A DNA stretch of 64,000 bases, taken from positions 868,001-932,000 of the forward strand of contig NC_006042.1 of the NCBI RefSeq assembly GCF_000002515.2, in the 5' to 3' direction. Positions 39,481-50,013 of the stretch are shown one piece after another (position 1 is the stretch's first letter; the number at the start of each line of letters is the position of its first letter). The notes beneath the pieces were generated by a model that saw nothing but the letters and a program-made list of their open reading frames with translations, made no database searches and was not told where the DNA came from. A program made the position numbers and the translations under genes. Source of the DNA: Kluyveromyces lactis. Lineage: Eukaryota; Ascomycota; Saccharomycetes; Saccharomycetales; Saccharomycetaceae.

Positions 39481-39977
39481 TATTTTGGTACAAATAAACC
39501 AGTGAACCACCCCGATGTGATTATAGGCTTTGATGTTGATATACACCCAATAATGAAAAGTAAACGTGCACTTTCCACTGTTAACTTCTATTATAGTCAT
39601 CCTCGGTTCAAAATACATTGGAAGCATCTTAGTATGGAATTGATCTCCAGTCACGTGAAGAGAATCAAATCCGTTTACAGTGATATATTCTCCCTTTAAC
39701 CTGAATTTTTCAAAATTTAGTAAAAAAAAAACGCGACGCCAATAATGCATATATTATAGTTTTAAATTGAAGAGTAACATTAATAATTTTTGCAAACTAT
39801 ACCCATTGTTTAAGAGCTGGCAGGAAATTAAAGCAAAGGGACTCTTTGGTACTTTTATTGAAATAACCTGCAAAGCATTTCGTGGCTCGGTATTTCAAAC
39901 TCATTGTTCTATTAGGCGTGGCAGTTGTCTTTTTTGGTTAGATATTGAGGACCCCATTGTGCTAATCTCAAGTAACA
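39481..39977. other. Divergent promoter region / SPT16
   Basis: This 497-bp region is the shared promoter of the unrecognised gene and SPT16. It has a CACGTG E-box at 39652-39657. The minus-strand frame is open through most of it, which is discussed with the gene. Confidence 0.4.
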
Positions 39978-42900
39978 ATGAGTGACGGAGGAATTGAAAT
40001 TGATTTCCAAGCCTTTTATGATAGGTTTACAAAATTAGGGAAGGCATATTCTGGATTTGAAGGTTCTCCAAATAGTCTTCTCTTTGTACTTGGTTCGACT
40101 AATGAGGAAAACCCTTATCAAAAGACCACCATTTTGCATAATTGGTTGCTAGGGTATGAGTTTCCAGCTACATTGATTGCCTTTTTCAAGGATAAAGGTG
40201 TCATCATAACCAGCAGTGCTAAGGCGAAACATCTTTTGCCCGCTGTTACTAAGTTTGAAGGATCAGATTACAAACTTGAGATCTGGCAAAGAAATAACAA
40301 GGATGCAAATCACAATAAGAAATTGTTTGAGGACCTCATCAAGCTGTTATCAGAAAACGGTAATACTGTCGGTGTCCCAACGAAGGATTCATATCAAGGT
40401 AAGCTCATTCTTGAATGGAAACCGCTTTGGGAAGAAGCTAAAAAGACGCATTCTTTAAACGTAATCGATTGCTCTGCTGGTTTGTCTTCTACTTGGAAGG
40501 GCAAAGATGATAAGGAAAAGGCTTACCTTTCTGTATCCAGTAAGGGATCTGACAAATTCATGGATCTTATGTCAAATGAAATCGTCAATGCTGTTGACGA
40601 AGAACTAAAAATATCAAATTCTAAGTTGTCAGATAAAATTGAAAACAAGATAGATGATTCCAAGTTTTTGAAGAAACTTTCAAGTGATCTAAATCCTTTG
40701 TGTCCTACCGACGAGAAATTCGACGTTAATTTCCTTGATTGGGCCTATTCTCCAATTGTGCAATCAGGTTCTAAGTTCGACCTTAAGGTTTCTGCTCGTT
40801 CTAACAACGACTCACTTTTCGGAAAGGGTTCCATCCTAGCCTCATGCGGTATCAGATACAAGAATTACTGTTCCAATATCACCAGAACTTTTTTGATTGA
40901 CCCGACAGATGAAATGACTGACAATTATGACTTTTTATTGATTTTGCAAGAGAAGATCATCGATGATTTATTAAAAGTAGAAGCTGATCCAACATCTATT
41001 TATGAAAAGACACTGGAATTCATCAAAGAAAAGAAACCGGAATTATTATCTCACTTTACTAAAAATGTTGGTTCTTTGATGGGGTTGGAATTTAGAGACT
41101 CTGCTGGTATGATCAATGCTAAACCAACCGCTCATAAAATTTCAGAGAATTGCTGTTACAATATTTCACTCGGATTTGGGAATTTAAAGGATAGTAAAAC
41201 TGGTCAGGTATATGCTGTTCAATTAGCAGATACCGTTCAACTTTCTTCTGATGGAAAGCCATCCACTTTGACCAAGTACACAAAGGCTAGATCCCAAATC
41301 TCGTTTTACTTCAACAACGAAGAAGAGAACAAAGCTGCAACTGTTAAATCTGAAAAAAGCAAGCCTCCTGCTTTACCAAAACCTGATGGTACATCGAAGA
41401 TTTTGAGATCTAAGCTACGTGGAGAAAGTCGTGCTGACGATGAAGAGAAAGAACAAATCCGCAAAGAGAACCAAAGAAAACTTCATGAAAGATTACAGAA
41501 GGAAGGTTTACTCAGATACAGTGATGCAGATGCAGTAGATGGCGATGAGAAGCCAAAGCATTTCTTCAAAAAGTACGAATCTTACGTTAGGGAAACTCAA
41601 ATACCATCCAATGTACGTGATTTGAAGATTCATGTCGACTGGAAGAGTCAGACAATCATTCTACCAATCTATGGTAGACCTGTACCTTTTCATATCAATT
41701 CATACAAAAACGGTTCTAAAAATGAAGAAGGTGAATACACTTATCTCAGATTGAATTTCCATTCTCCTGGTGCTGGAGGTGTCGGTAAGAAAACTGAGGA
41801 GTTGCCGTATGAAGAGAACCCAGAGAATCAATTTGTTCGTTCTCTAACTTTAAGATCTAAGGATGGTGCTCGCATGAGCGATGTTTTCAAACAAATTACT
41901 GATCTTAAGAAGGAATCTACCAAACGTGAACAGGAAAGAAAAGCTTTGGCTGATGTTGTTGTCCAGGCTAAATTGGTGGAGAACAAAACTGGTAGGACTA
42001 AACGTTTGGACCAAATCTTTGTCAGGCCTAGTCCCGATACCAAGCGTGTGCCAGGTACGGTGTTCATTCATGAAAATGGTATCAGATACCAGTCTCCATT
42101 GAGGACAGATTCAAGAATTGATATCCTATTCTCAAACATCAAGAATCTATTCTTCCAATCATCAAAGGGAGAACTTATTGTGATCATTCATGTTCATCTA
42201 AAGAATCCTATTTTAATGGGTAAAAAGAAGATCCAAGATATTCAATTTTACAGAGAAGCATCTGATATGGCTGTCGATGAGACAGGAAACAGCAGACGCA
42301 ACAACATGAAATTTAGAAGATATGGTGATGAAGATGAATTAGAACAAGAACAAGAAGAAAGAAGAAAACGTGCTGCCCTTGATAAAGAATTTAGATATTT
42401 TGCTGAAGCTATAGCAGAGGCATCCGATGGTCTCCTAGATGTAGATTCTCCATTTAGAGATCTTGGTTTCCAAGGTGTTCCTTCTAGATCAGCCGTGTTC
42501 TGTATGCCAACGAGAGACTGCTTAATTCAATTAGTTGAACCGCCATTTTTAGTCATAAATTTGAACGAAGTTGAGATTTGTATACTTGAAAGAGTTCAAT
42601 TTGGATTGAAGAACTTTGACATGGTCTTTGTTTATAAAGATTTGACAAAGCCTGTTTCTCATATAAACACTGTACCAATTGAGCAACTTGAATTCATTAA
42701 GACATGGTTAACAGATGTTGATATTCCATATACTGTTTCTACAATTAACTTGAACTGGTCGACAATCATGAAGTCGCTACAAGATGATCCTCATCAATTC
42801 TTTTTGGATGGTGGGTGGTCGTTCTTGGCAACTGGATCCGATGATGAAAGATCTGATGAGAGCGAGGAAGAAATTTCAGAATACGAGGCATCTGATGAGG

Positions 42901-43079
42901 ATCCATCTGATGAGGAAGTGTACTCTGAAGAAGAAGAGGATTATTCGGATGACGAAAAATTCAGTGATGAAGGGTCAGATGATTTCGCCGATGGATCAGA
43001 AGATGACGAAGGTGATGACTGGGATGACTTAGAAAAGAAAGCAGCTAAGGCAGATCGTAATAGCAATTACAAAGAGTAA
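39978..43079 (+). CDS. SPT16: FACT histone chaperone subunit Spt16
   Basis: The 1033-residue protein matches Spt16 (S. cerevisiae 1035). The N-terminal aminopeptidase-like domain (about 1-450) has no catalytic metal ligands expected of a peptidase. It is followed by a charged linker (DDEEKEQIRKENQRKLHERL), the dimerisation domain and the middle tandem-PH domain (NNMKFRRYGDEDELEQEQEE region to DIPYTVSTINLNW). A very acidic C-terminal tail of about 85 residues binds H2A-H2B. With Pob3 it forms FACT, which removes and restores histones during transcription and replication. SPT16, CHC1 and POX1 keep the S. cerevisiae order YGL207W-YGL206C-YGL205W. Confidence 0.97.
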   Translation: MSDGGIEIDFQAFYDRFTKLGKAYSGFEGSPNSLLFVLGSTNEENPYQKTTILHNWLLGYEFPATLIAFFKDKGVIITSSAKAKHLLPAVTKFEGSDYKLEIWQRNNKDANHNKKLFEDLIKLLSENGNTVGVPTKDSYQGKLILEWKPLWEEAKKTHSLNVIDCSAGLSSTWKGKDDKEKAYLSVSSKGSDKFMDLMSNEIVNAVDEELKISNSKLSDKIENKIDDSKFLKKLSSDLNPLCPTDEKFDVNFLDWAYSPIVQSGSKFDLKVSARSNNDSLFGKGSILASCGIRYKNYCSNITRTFLIDPTDEMTDNYDFLLILQEKIIDDLLKVEADPTSIYEKTLEFIKEKKPELLSHFTKNVGSLMGLEFRDSAGMINAKPTAHKISENCCYNISLGFGNLKDSKTGQVYAVQLADTVQLSSDGKPSTLTKYTKARSQISFYFNNEEENKAATVKSEKSKPPALPKPDGTSKILRSKLRGESRADDEEKEQIRKENQRKLHERLQKEGLLRYSDADAVDGDEKPKHFFKKYESYVRETQIPSNVRDLKIHVDWKSQTIILPIYGRPVPFHINSYKNGSKNEEGEYTYLRLNFHSPGAGGVGKKTEELPYEENPENQFVRSLTLRSKDGARMSDVFKQITDLKKESTKREQERKALADVVVQAKLVENKTGRTKRLDQIFVRPSPDTKRVPGTVFIHENGIRYQSPLRTDSRIDILFSNIKNLFFQSSKGELIVIIHVHLKNPILMGKKKIQDIQFYREASDMAVDETGNSRRNNMKFRRYGDEDELEQEQEERRKRAALDKEFRYFAEAIAEASDGLLDVDSPFRDLGFQGVPSRSAVFCMPTRDCLIQLVEPPFLVINLNEVEICILERVQFGLKNFDMVFVYKDLTKPVSHINTVPIEQLEFIKTWLTDVDIPYTVSTINLNWSTIMKSLQDDPHQFFLDGGWSFLATGSDDERSDESEEEISEYEASDEDPSDEEVYSEEEEDYSDDEKFSDEGSDDFADGSEDDEGDDWDDLEKKAAKADRNSNYKE

Positions 43080-43304
43080 GATTTTTCTGTCTCTGGATAG
43101 TTTATCGTTATTTTGGGTTGTATTTTTATAAGCACATAATGTAGGCACTTTAAAATCTTTTTTATTGAAATAGTTGGTTATTCTGGTTGGTTTATTTATC
43201 TCAACGTAATTGCATTCTTATTACATATTATACATACGGTTCATCAAATTAACATGACAGCATCGAAAGTGCGATGGAAAATAACTTACTAAACCCCCTC
43301 AAGT

Positions 43305-46300
43305 TCAGTAGTTAGAAAACCCAGTTGCCTGTGAGCCAATCGCGCCATTTGTCAAAAGTAATGGCTGGTCATCGGAGTTAGAGCCTACTTTTGCCTTTGA
43401 TGCAAACTCGGAACTTAATTGCTTGATCGCATCATTTTGCTCCTTCTTCACAGAAATTTCATATGGTTTAATAAATGTTTCCAAGTTATTCAACCAAGCT
43501 TGTTCAAGGACAGTATCGTATGTAATCAAGTGGTAACAAGAATATAGTAAAGCGATAAATCCTTCTTTGTTGTCGGTTTCAATGAAGAATGATAATAGGT
43601 CTTCGGCGATCTGTTGACTTTGTGAAATTGCAGCAGTTTCAATAGCATGTTTCCAGAGCTGTTCGCCCTTGAAGATAGCCAAACTCTTGGCCCACTTTTT
43701 GTTTCTACGGTACAATTCGGCAGCAATAATCTTGAAGAAAATTATCTCATGATTTTCCAAACGGGTGGCCAACTCTAGTTGATCAAACTTATCATACGAG
43801 CTAACAGCGTCTTGAAGAGCTTTGTAATCAACCTCTTCGATCATCAAATCGTGATAAGCCTGATTAACTACGGAGTTGTTTTTTGGCAAGACATTAATTA
43901 AGAATGGTTTAATCAATGGTAGATTGTCAGATTTGGAGAAAATTCTAACAGTTCTTGGAATGTCTAATCTTGGAATCAACACGGTTAATAAATCAACAAG
44001 TAGTGAAGGGTGTTCCTTCACATAAAAGTTGATTGCTTTGTAGTAAATTTCCAAGTTTGACACTTTAACAATGATTTCTTTGAAGTACGAATGGTCAAAG
44101 TTATAGGCAGACTTTTCAATCATCGTTAAAGCAGCATTATCCCATTCATCGTAGTGTGCATACAAAAAGATCAATTCTGGCCATAAATGAGCATCCTCTA
44201 CAGCCCTTATGACTTTTGGAATGTTAATACGAGACCAGAATAGCTTTAGGTGTTCATAAGTCTTGGATGGATTGTACTTAGTGTAAAGGATTGCCAATTC
44301 AGTAAACATACCCATATGAGCTCTTTCCAAACCTAAACCTGCTTCGAATAGGGAAATTAGCTCCTCGAAATACCCGTTGTGCTCATATACAGCAACCAAT
44401 TCGTCTAACTCCTCGGCATGAACAACCAAATTCAAACCACAGATTTGAGCCAATCTAAATTCTTTATTGGAAATACATGCGTCGTTAACCTGTCTCCACA
44501 CCTTAACATTGGAAGCTTTTCTGGCGGTATCGACAGCATTTTGATAATCACCCAAATAAACTAAAGTGCTAGCCAACTTAGAGTAGTTAGAAATAGAAGA
44601 GTAACATAATTTGGCAGCTTTGTAATCATTATGCTGGGATAACTTATCACCAACTTCTTCTAGGTTAGCAACGGTAGAGACTGACAACAAGTTTTCAATT
44701 TCATTCAACTTACTCAATTCAGCGTATGCCAAGATTAATGCTCCGTCGATTACCGGTTCCTTCAAAGATTCTCTAGCCATCAACAAATATGGGACAAGCT
44801 CTTCAAATTTACCAGCGTCTTCGGCAGCCTTGATAACGTTCATGAAGTTCGAAGGATCTTTAGCCTTGATGTAAGAGTCAATAGCTTCTGGGATACGTAA
44901 TGCATTTAATTCTGCAGTACCAAGTTGAGACCATAGCTCTGGTGTGTTGATTTTGTCGGCATATGATTCTGCTCTGTCTAACATCAAAAGATCTTCGACT
45001 ATAACTTTCAATGCTTTGTCATGTTTCCCATGTTTATCATAAATTTCGAAGGCTTCTTCATTTAATTCATTTTCAATACACAATGGTGCAATTTCATCAA
45101 CATCATAATGATCTAATTTCTCAATTAAGCCACTTACCTTGTTAGGTTCATATCTAATAGCAGAGAGAAGCAATAAACCTTGCAAAGCAGGATTGTCATT
45201 GAAAGGAGATGGCTCTAGGATAATCTTCTCTAACAATTCAATTAACTCCGTCTTTAATCCGTTAGACATAAAAGCCTGCACAGTCAAAGACACTGGTTCT
45301 GGATCAGTAAGCTCAGGAATGCCAACGCTAATGACAGCATCAACCAATTGACGTCTATGGATATTGTCAGGAGACAACACAATGTTCCACAAATCAGAGT
45401 TTGAACGAGCCAACAAATATCTGGCCTGATATTTGTACATACTATTTTCGTTTGTGATTCTAATCAAATCATCATCGTTTTGTCCTTTCTCGTAGGCGAT
45501 GTACGCCAAGTAAGGGTCCCTCTTTTCACAATAGCGACCAACATTCAAAGTATCATATTGATCATTCTCCTTCAAGAACTTTTCAGGTGAGTTGTTTGAG
45601 TCAATGTAGATCTTAGCTAAGGTGTTGTAGACAGACTGATTTTGAGTCCCAGATTGTAAAGTCTTTTCGAGGAATGGTAATAGTAACTTCAATCTGTTTC
45701 TCTTCTCGACTTCAGCAGTCAATTCATCGATAGGAACTTGACCGACGACAGTATCTAACAATGAGGTGATAACTTTCTCGTCACAATCAACATCCAATAA
45801 ACCTGCCACAACTTGAGCAGTTTTAGAAGGATTAACTTGTTGCACGTACACTTCGATAAATTTGAAGTTTTTGGTTCTGTACAAGTATAAAACCAAGTCA
45901 TGCACCATGTTGAAACGATCGCAAACAACAACCAAAGGCATTTGATCTTGTAGTTGGGCATCTTTCAAGAAATTCTTGACCTTCTCTGGGTCATAAACGT
46001 TGTTTTCCCTTACAATTCTTTCAACTTCTTGGAAGTGACCAGCTTTGACAGCAGCTTGAATATACTTGAAAACAACTTCCTTATCGGTAGTCAAGTTTAC
46101 TAAAGAAGCCAAGTAGTAATATAAACCTTCGTTTGATCTATAATCTTCGAAGAGTTTGATTAATACTTGAGAACCAATCAAATCCGAGAACTTGGTTGCA
46201 ACTTGAATGACAATTTGAAGATTTGCTTCCAAATTATCATCTAACAAGGTCTTCAAACAGGCGAGTGATTGTTCGACATTCAACTTACCGAAGAAGTCCA

Positions 46301-48269
46301 CTAACCAATCAGCTGGAATGGAGGAAGTATGGACAATACATCTCTTGATATCCTTAATATCAGAGTAGTTTTCCAAGGCCCTTTGGTATAAACCTGCCTT
46401 TTCTGCCAAACCTGCAATAGTTGGCTTATCATAATAAGAGAAAATGTCATTACCCAAAATAGCATCAGCAACTTGAGGGGCATTTAATAAGTTGATTTCC
46501 AATACTCTCGTTTGCAAATGTCCTTGATCAGGAGTATTTGATCTTAAAGCGTCAAGTAAGAAAGAAGTACCTTGTTGAATGTAATTCTGACTGAAGAATA
46601 TGTCGGCAATCTTTTCAACTTCAAGTTGAGAAGCAGTTTCAGGGTTAGATAATAAACTGATGGCAAACTCACTTGCTTTGTCGGGGTTAGTTCTTAATAG
46701 GTTAGAAATCAAAACAACGAAGTTTGGATTGTATCCCACCTTGGCGGAGTATGGTAAAATCTTATCGAACTGTTGCAATTCTGCAAGACATGCAATTACC
46801 TTTGGATGTACTTCCGCCTTCAAATAGGTTGCCAAAGCCAAAGTAGTATCAAATGGCTTCACGATGTCACCTAATTCTTCAGAGCATTGTAATTTGTCTT
46901 CCTTTAAGTACTTTTCGTATAATTGATTTCTATTTTGTTGTAGAAGTGGTCTTGTCAATTCAATAGACTCATATTGATTTAGTTTGCCCTTATCCAACAA
47001 TGTGGAGAAATATAGTAAAATTGGAGAGATTGATCCTGGAGGTGCCTGGATATTTTTCAACTTGTTAATTGTAGCTTGAGTTCTTAATTGCTGGGATGAC
47101 GCAGCAACTTTAGCAGCATTGCTGTAATCGCCTTGTGATAAAAGGTTGTCGAATTGCTTCTCGAATAAATCATCAGCACCTGGTAGTCCACCTCTCGAAG
47201 CCATTGTCAATGCGAGGGATACATTGGACAACTTATTCAAAACGTAAGGAACTATTTGAGTAGTATCAATTTCAACAGCCAAAACGTTACCCTTTTTGTT
47301 GATACATGCGATACCATTCTTGTGGTTGTAGTATGTTGCAGTAAAGACAGAGTCCGCAGTGATTCTATTGACGAACAAGTTTGAACCAGTCTCTAACTCA
47401 TATAAATGGATAAAACCGTACTTGGTCAAAACATAAATGATGCCGTACTTCTCAGAGACTTGAACAGAAATTGGGAAATCGTTAACTGCATCAGCTGGAA
47501 AGAATATATCTACAATTTTTTTCTGGTATCTTACTGACTGGTCTTGAGGTGGATCGATTTCAATTATACGCAATTCGCCAGCGCCTGTGTTGACGTTTCT
47601 GTTACCTGTAACGAAGACTTGAACGGGTTCCGTGTTACCATCCAAAAGAATTTTGGAGAAGATAGCTACGTGACCATCAATGGCTTGCGAGATGCCTCTA
47701 GTTTTCGAAAACAATTGAATTTTACCAGCAATTTTACCATTTTCTTGAATGATACCAACGACAGCGAACCAGTCCATTTTTTCATTGGCGACAAAGTTGA
47801 TAATTTGGGTGTTGTTTAAGTTAACGTGTCTATCAGTAATTTTGGCTGGCTTAGCAGAAACGTTTCCATCAAACACATTGGAGACGTAAAGTGAGTTAGC
47901 AGTGATGAATCCTAACACGTCTTCGCTCAACCATTTCCAGAAAATAACTGGTTCATCCAATTGGAAAGATTTCAATTTGGACTTAGTATCCAAGTTGAAG
48001 ATTTGAACGATGGTTCCGTTAGCTCTAACAGAGATAACTTTTTGTGAAGGATGCATGATGGCAGAGTCACCACCCATATTTTTCCTTGTGACCTCATTGC
48101 CGTTTGTCAAATCGACAATTGCCACCGTGTTTGTACCGTTGGAGGACTCTCTAACGGTGACGAAATGATCGGATTCGAAAGTGGTAGATCTGAAATCTAG
48201 GTATTGAGGGGAGATACCTAGTGATGTTAGATCTACCAATTCAGTAAATTCGATGGGAAGATCACTCAT
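43305..48269 (-). CDS. CHC1: Clathrin heavy chain
   Basis: The 1654-residue protein matches Chc1 (S. cerevisiae 1653) along its length. The N-terminal seven-bladed propeller (about 1-330) opens with DLPIEFTELVDLTSLGI and binds adaptor clathrin-box motifs. The linker and the long CHCR alpha-solenoid repeats form the leg, with the trimerisation region near the C-terminus. It assembles into triskelions with Clc1 and coats Golgi and endocytic vesicles. The C-terminus ends in a short Ser/Gly-rich tail. It is convergent with SPT16 (about 225 bp between stops) and divergent from POX1. Confidence 0.98.
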   Translation of the reverse strand: MSDLPIEFTELVDLTSLGISPQYLDFRSTTFESDHFVTVRESSNGTNTVAIVDLTNGNEVTRKNMGGDSAIMHPSQKVISVRANGTIVQIFNLDTKSKLKSFQLDEPVIFWKWLSEDVLGFITANSLYVSNVFDGNVSAKPAKITDRHVNLNNTQIINFVANEKMDWFAVVGIIQENGKIAGKIQLFSKTRGISQAIDGHVAIFSKILLDGNTEPVQVFVTGNRNVNTGAGELRIIEIDPPQDQSVRYQKKIVDIFFPADAVNDFPISVQVSEKYGIIYVLTKYGFIHLYELETGSNLFVNRITADSVFTATYYNHKNGIACINKKGNVLAVEIDTTQIVPYVLNKLSNVSLALTMASRGGLPGADDLFEKQFDNLLSQGDYSNAAKVAASSQQLRTQATINKLKNIQAPPGSISPILLYFSTLLDKGKLNQYESIELTRPLLQQNRNQLYEKYLKEDKLQCSEELGDIVKPFDTTLALATYLKAEVHPKVIACLAELQQFDKILPYSAKVGYNPNFVVLISNLLRTNPDKASEFAISLLSNPETASQLEVEKIADIFFSQNYIQQGTSFLLDALRSNTPDQGHLQTRVLEINLLNAPQVADAILGNDIFSYYDKPTIAGLAEKAGLYQRALENYSDIKDIKRCIVHTSSIPADWLVDFFGKLNVEQSLACLKTLLDDNLEANLQIVIQVATKFSDLIGSQVLIKLFEDYRSNEGLYYYLASLVNLTTDKEVVFKYIQAAVKAGHFQEVERIVRENNVYDPEKVKNFLKDAQLQDQMPLVVVCDRFNMVHDLVLYLYRTKNFKFIEVYVQQVNPSKTAQVVAGLLDVDCDEKVITSLLDTVVGQVPIDELTAEVEKRNRLKLLLPFLEKTLQSGTQNQSVYNTLAKIYIDSNNSPEKFLKENDQYDTLNVGRYCEKRDPYLAYIAYEKGQNDDDLIRITNENSMYKYQARYLLARSNSDLWNIVLSPDNIHRRQLVDAVISVGIPELTDPEPVSLTVQAFMSNGLKTELIELLEKIILEPSPFNDNPALQGLLLLSAIRYEPNKVSGLIEKLDHYDVDEIAPLCIENELNEEAFEIYDKHGKHDKALKVIVEDLLMLDRAESYADKINTPELWSQLGTAELNALRIPEAIDSYIKAKDPSNFMNVIKAAEDAGKFEELVPYLLMARESLKEPVIDGALILAYAELSKLNEIENLLSVSTVANLEEVGDKLSQHNDYKAAKLCYSSISNYSKLASTLVYLGDYQNAVDTARKASNVKVWRQVNDACISNKEFRLAQICGLNLVVHAEELDELVAVYEHNGYFEELISLFEAGLGLERAHMGMFTELAILYTKYNPSKTYEHLKLFWSRINIPKVIRAVEDAHLWPELIFLYAHYDEWDNAALTMIEKSAYNFDHSYFKEIIVKVSNLEIYYKAINFYVKEHPSLLVDLLTVLIPRLDIPRTVRIFSKSDNLPLIKPFLINVLPKNNSVVNQAYHDLMIEEVDYKALQDAVSSYDKFDQLELATRLENHEIIFFKIIAAELYRRNKKWAKSLAIFKGEQLWKHAIETAAISQSQQIAEDLLSFFIETDNKEGFIALLYSCYHLITYDTVLEQAWLNNLETFIKPYEISVKKEQNDAIKQLSSEFASKAKVGSNSDDQPLLLTNGAIGSQATGFSNY

Positions 48270-50013
48270 TTTGGTTTTCAGTTTTAGTTTTTAGGTTTAA
48301 AGTACTATTTCTTCCGACTTATCTTAGGATAATTCCACTTCAATTGAATTCGTGTTTATAACAATCTACACTGAATTGAAGCGACTTCTTCAGCGGGGAG
48401 TCAATTAAAGCACTGATATACTTCAAAGGGAACAGAAATGAAGATAGTGCAAAGATTGACACCTAATTTAGCTTTGCTTTGTCTTTTATTTTAGAAACAA
48501 GTTTCCGATCGGATCGAGACAAAAATAAGAAAAAAAGGTATAGCAATTAGCTCTGTAATACTTCGATGTAGTTTCCAGCTTTGACTTCAATAAACCAATT
48601 GCAGTCAATGAGTCGCAGTCCTGCGGAAAGATGGATTAAAAGAATAAGTTTAGACAATCTACTTTAAACCCTTTTTCCTAAGTTAAAAAGTCGTTTTTAA
48701 TTCGAGAACTATGAATTTTCAAAGAAAGTGCTTAATTCACTTATTTTCATGGAATGAAGGTAATTTCAATTCAAAAGATCACCAAACAAACAAGATACAG
48801 AATCTGGTAAAAAGGGGGAGCCTATTAAACAAAAGGAAAACAAACGGTACATCGAATATATATGTCATGGGTCACAAGATAGAGGAAACATTTTGAATTG
48901 AGCTTGTGGCCTATCACTAATCCACAACTCAGCCTTACTCGTTGCTTACTTGCTTCTGAATATCAAATGGAACTAGAGAATGTCCTCGGCCGGGTAATAA
49001 GTATTATGGTTATATACAAGCATATATATATATGTTTACTGCACCACATTTTTCACGTAACGTGACCAGCATATTCAAAAAAAAAAAGGAGACAACGAAG
49101 TTTTATATCCGGGTAACAATATTAGACCCCCTTTTCTCCAAATCCATTCTGTTTGTCACGTTACCCGGAAATGCATCGTGTCATTACTGACGATCCGTTT
49201 TATCACATTTCTCCTCACCAGCAGTTCTCCCTATGTGCTAGCTCCGATTTCGATTTCAGTCATCCCGAAACTTGGAAACCCCTACTGCACATAATGTGCA
49301 CTCGCAATGAGGAAAGAATATAGAAGCAGAGAAATGGTTACAGAATATTAACGCCGGAAGGGTATCGGATGGCGTGGGTAAATTAAGCCCGCCCAGCGAA
49401 GGCACGCTTGAAGCATGCGCTTACATATCCAAACTCCAATTACTTTATTCTCTGTTCATTAAGCTGCGATTATCTCTATCCTAAAACACTAGTAACAGCT
49501 GGTGTGATCTTCTATTTAATTACCTTGAAGGCATTCAGTTTCGCATTATATTGCTCGCTCGGTATATTGACTAGTGCTAGTTTAGTGCCCTTGGAGTTAG
49601 CGCGGATTGATTAGCGTATTATCTGAATCCCTGAACTTTTTTTTTGTGGGGAAACTCTCGGCCATATCATATTGTCCCCTTCTCTGGAGTTAATCCTTCT
49701 CCTTTTCTTTAACGCCCACATAATGCGTACCTTTGGCTTCATTTGTTCTGAACCACGTGAGAATTTAGGCGCCTCTCTTTAATTTGTATATATTCTTTGT
49801 CATGCGTCAGCGTTTTCTTACCCCAAATTATGTTATATAAAAGAACTACATCGAAACAGTTCTACAAGAAAAGATTAACATTCCAGTAAAAGATAATAGA
49901 TTGATACACTTAAATATTTTATTGATACTGAGAACCTTGCGTGTGTGATTACGATAATTCCGAAATCACATATCTTTAAGAAGGATTACAAAATAAGATA
50001 ATCAAGACAAAAA
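48270..50013. other. Divergent promoter region CHC1 / POX1
   Basis: This 1.74 kb has no credible gene (short frames at 48711-48896 and 49408-49614 lack coding character). Three Reb1-type sites occur within about 180 bp (48991-48997, 49110-49116, 49161-49167), plus a CACGTG (49754-49759). I searched for the oleate response element CGGN3TNAN8-12CCG and found only a half-like TNAN3CCG match near 49350. Confidence 0.55.
48991..49167. promoter_or_regulatory. Cluster of three Reb1-type sites
   Basis: CGGGTAA occurs at 48991-48997 and 49110-49116, and the reverse TTACCCG at 49161-49167. They lie mid-way between divergent CHC1 and POX1. Reb1 binding would create a nucleosome-free barrier and could separate constitutive CHC1 from fatty-acid-induced POX1. 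Confidence 0.5.

Noticed and set aside
39481-39750. Intron or N-terminal extension of the unrecognised gene
   Set aside because: No donor or branch-site pair, and the extension's composition differs from the rest; I kept the internal ATG but flag it as uncertain.
48711-49614. Short frames in the CHC1-POX1 interval
   Set aside because: Each is under 70 codons and lacks recognisable domains; the region is better explained as a divergent promoter.
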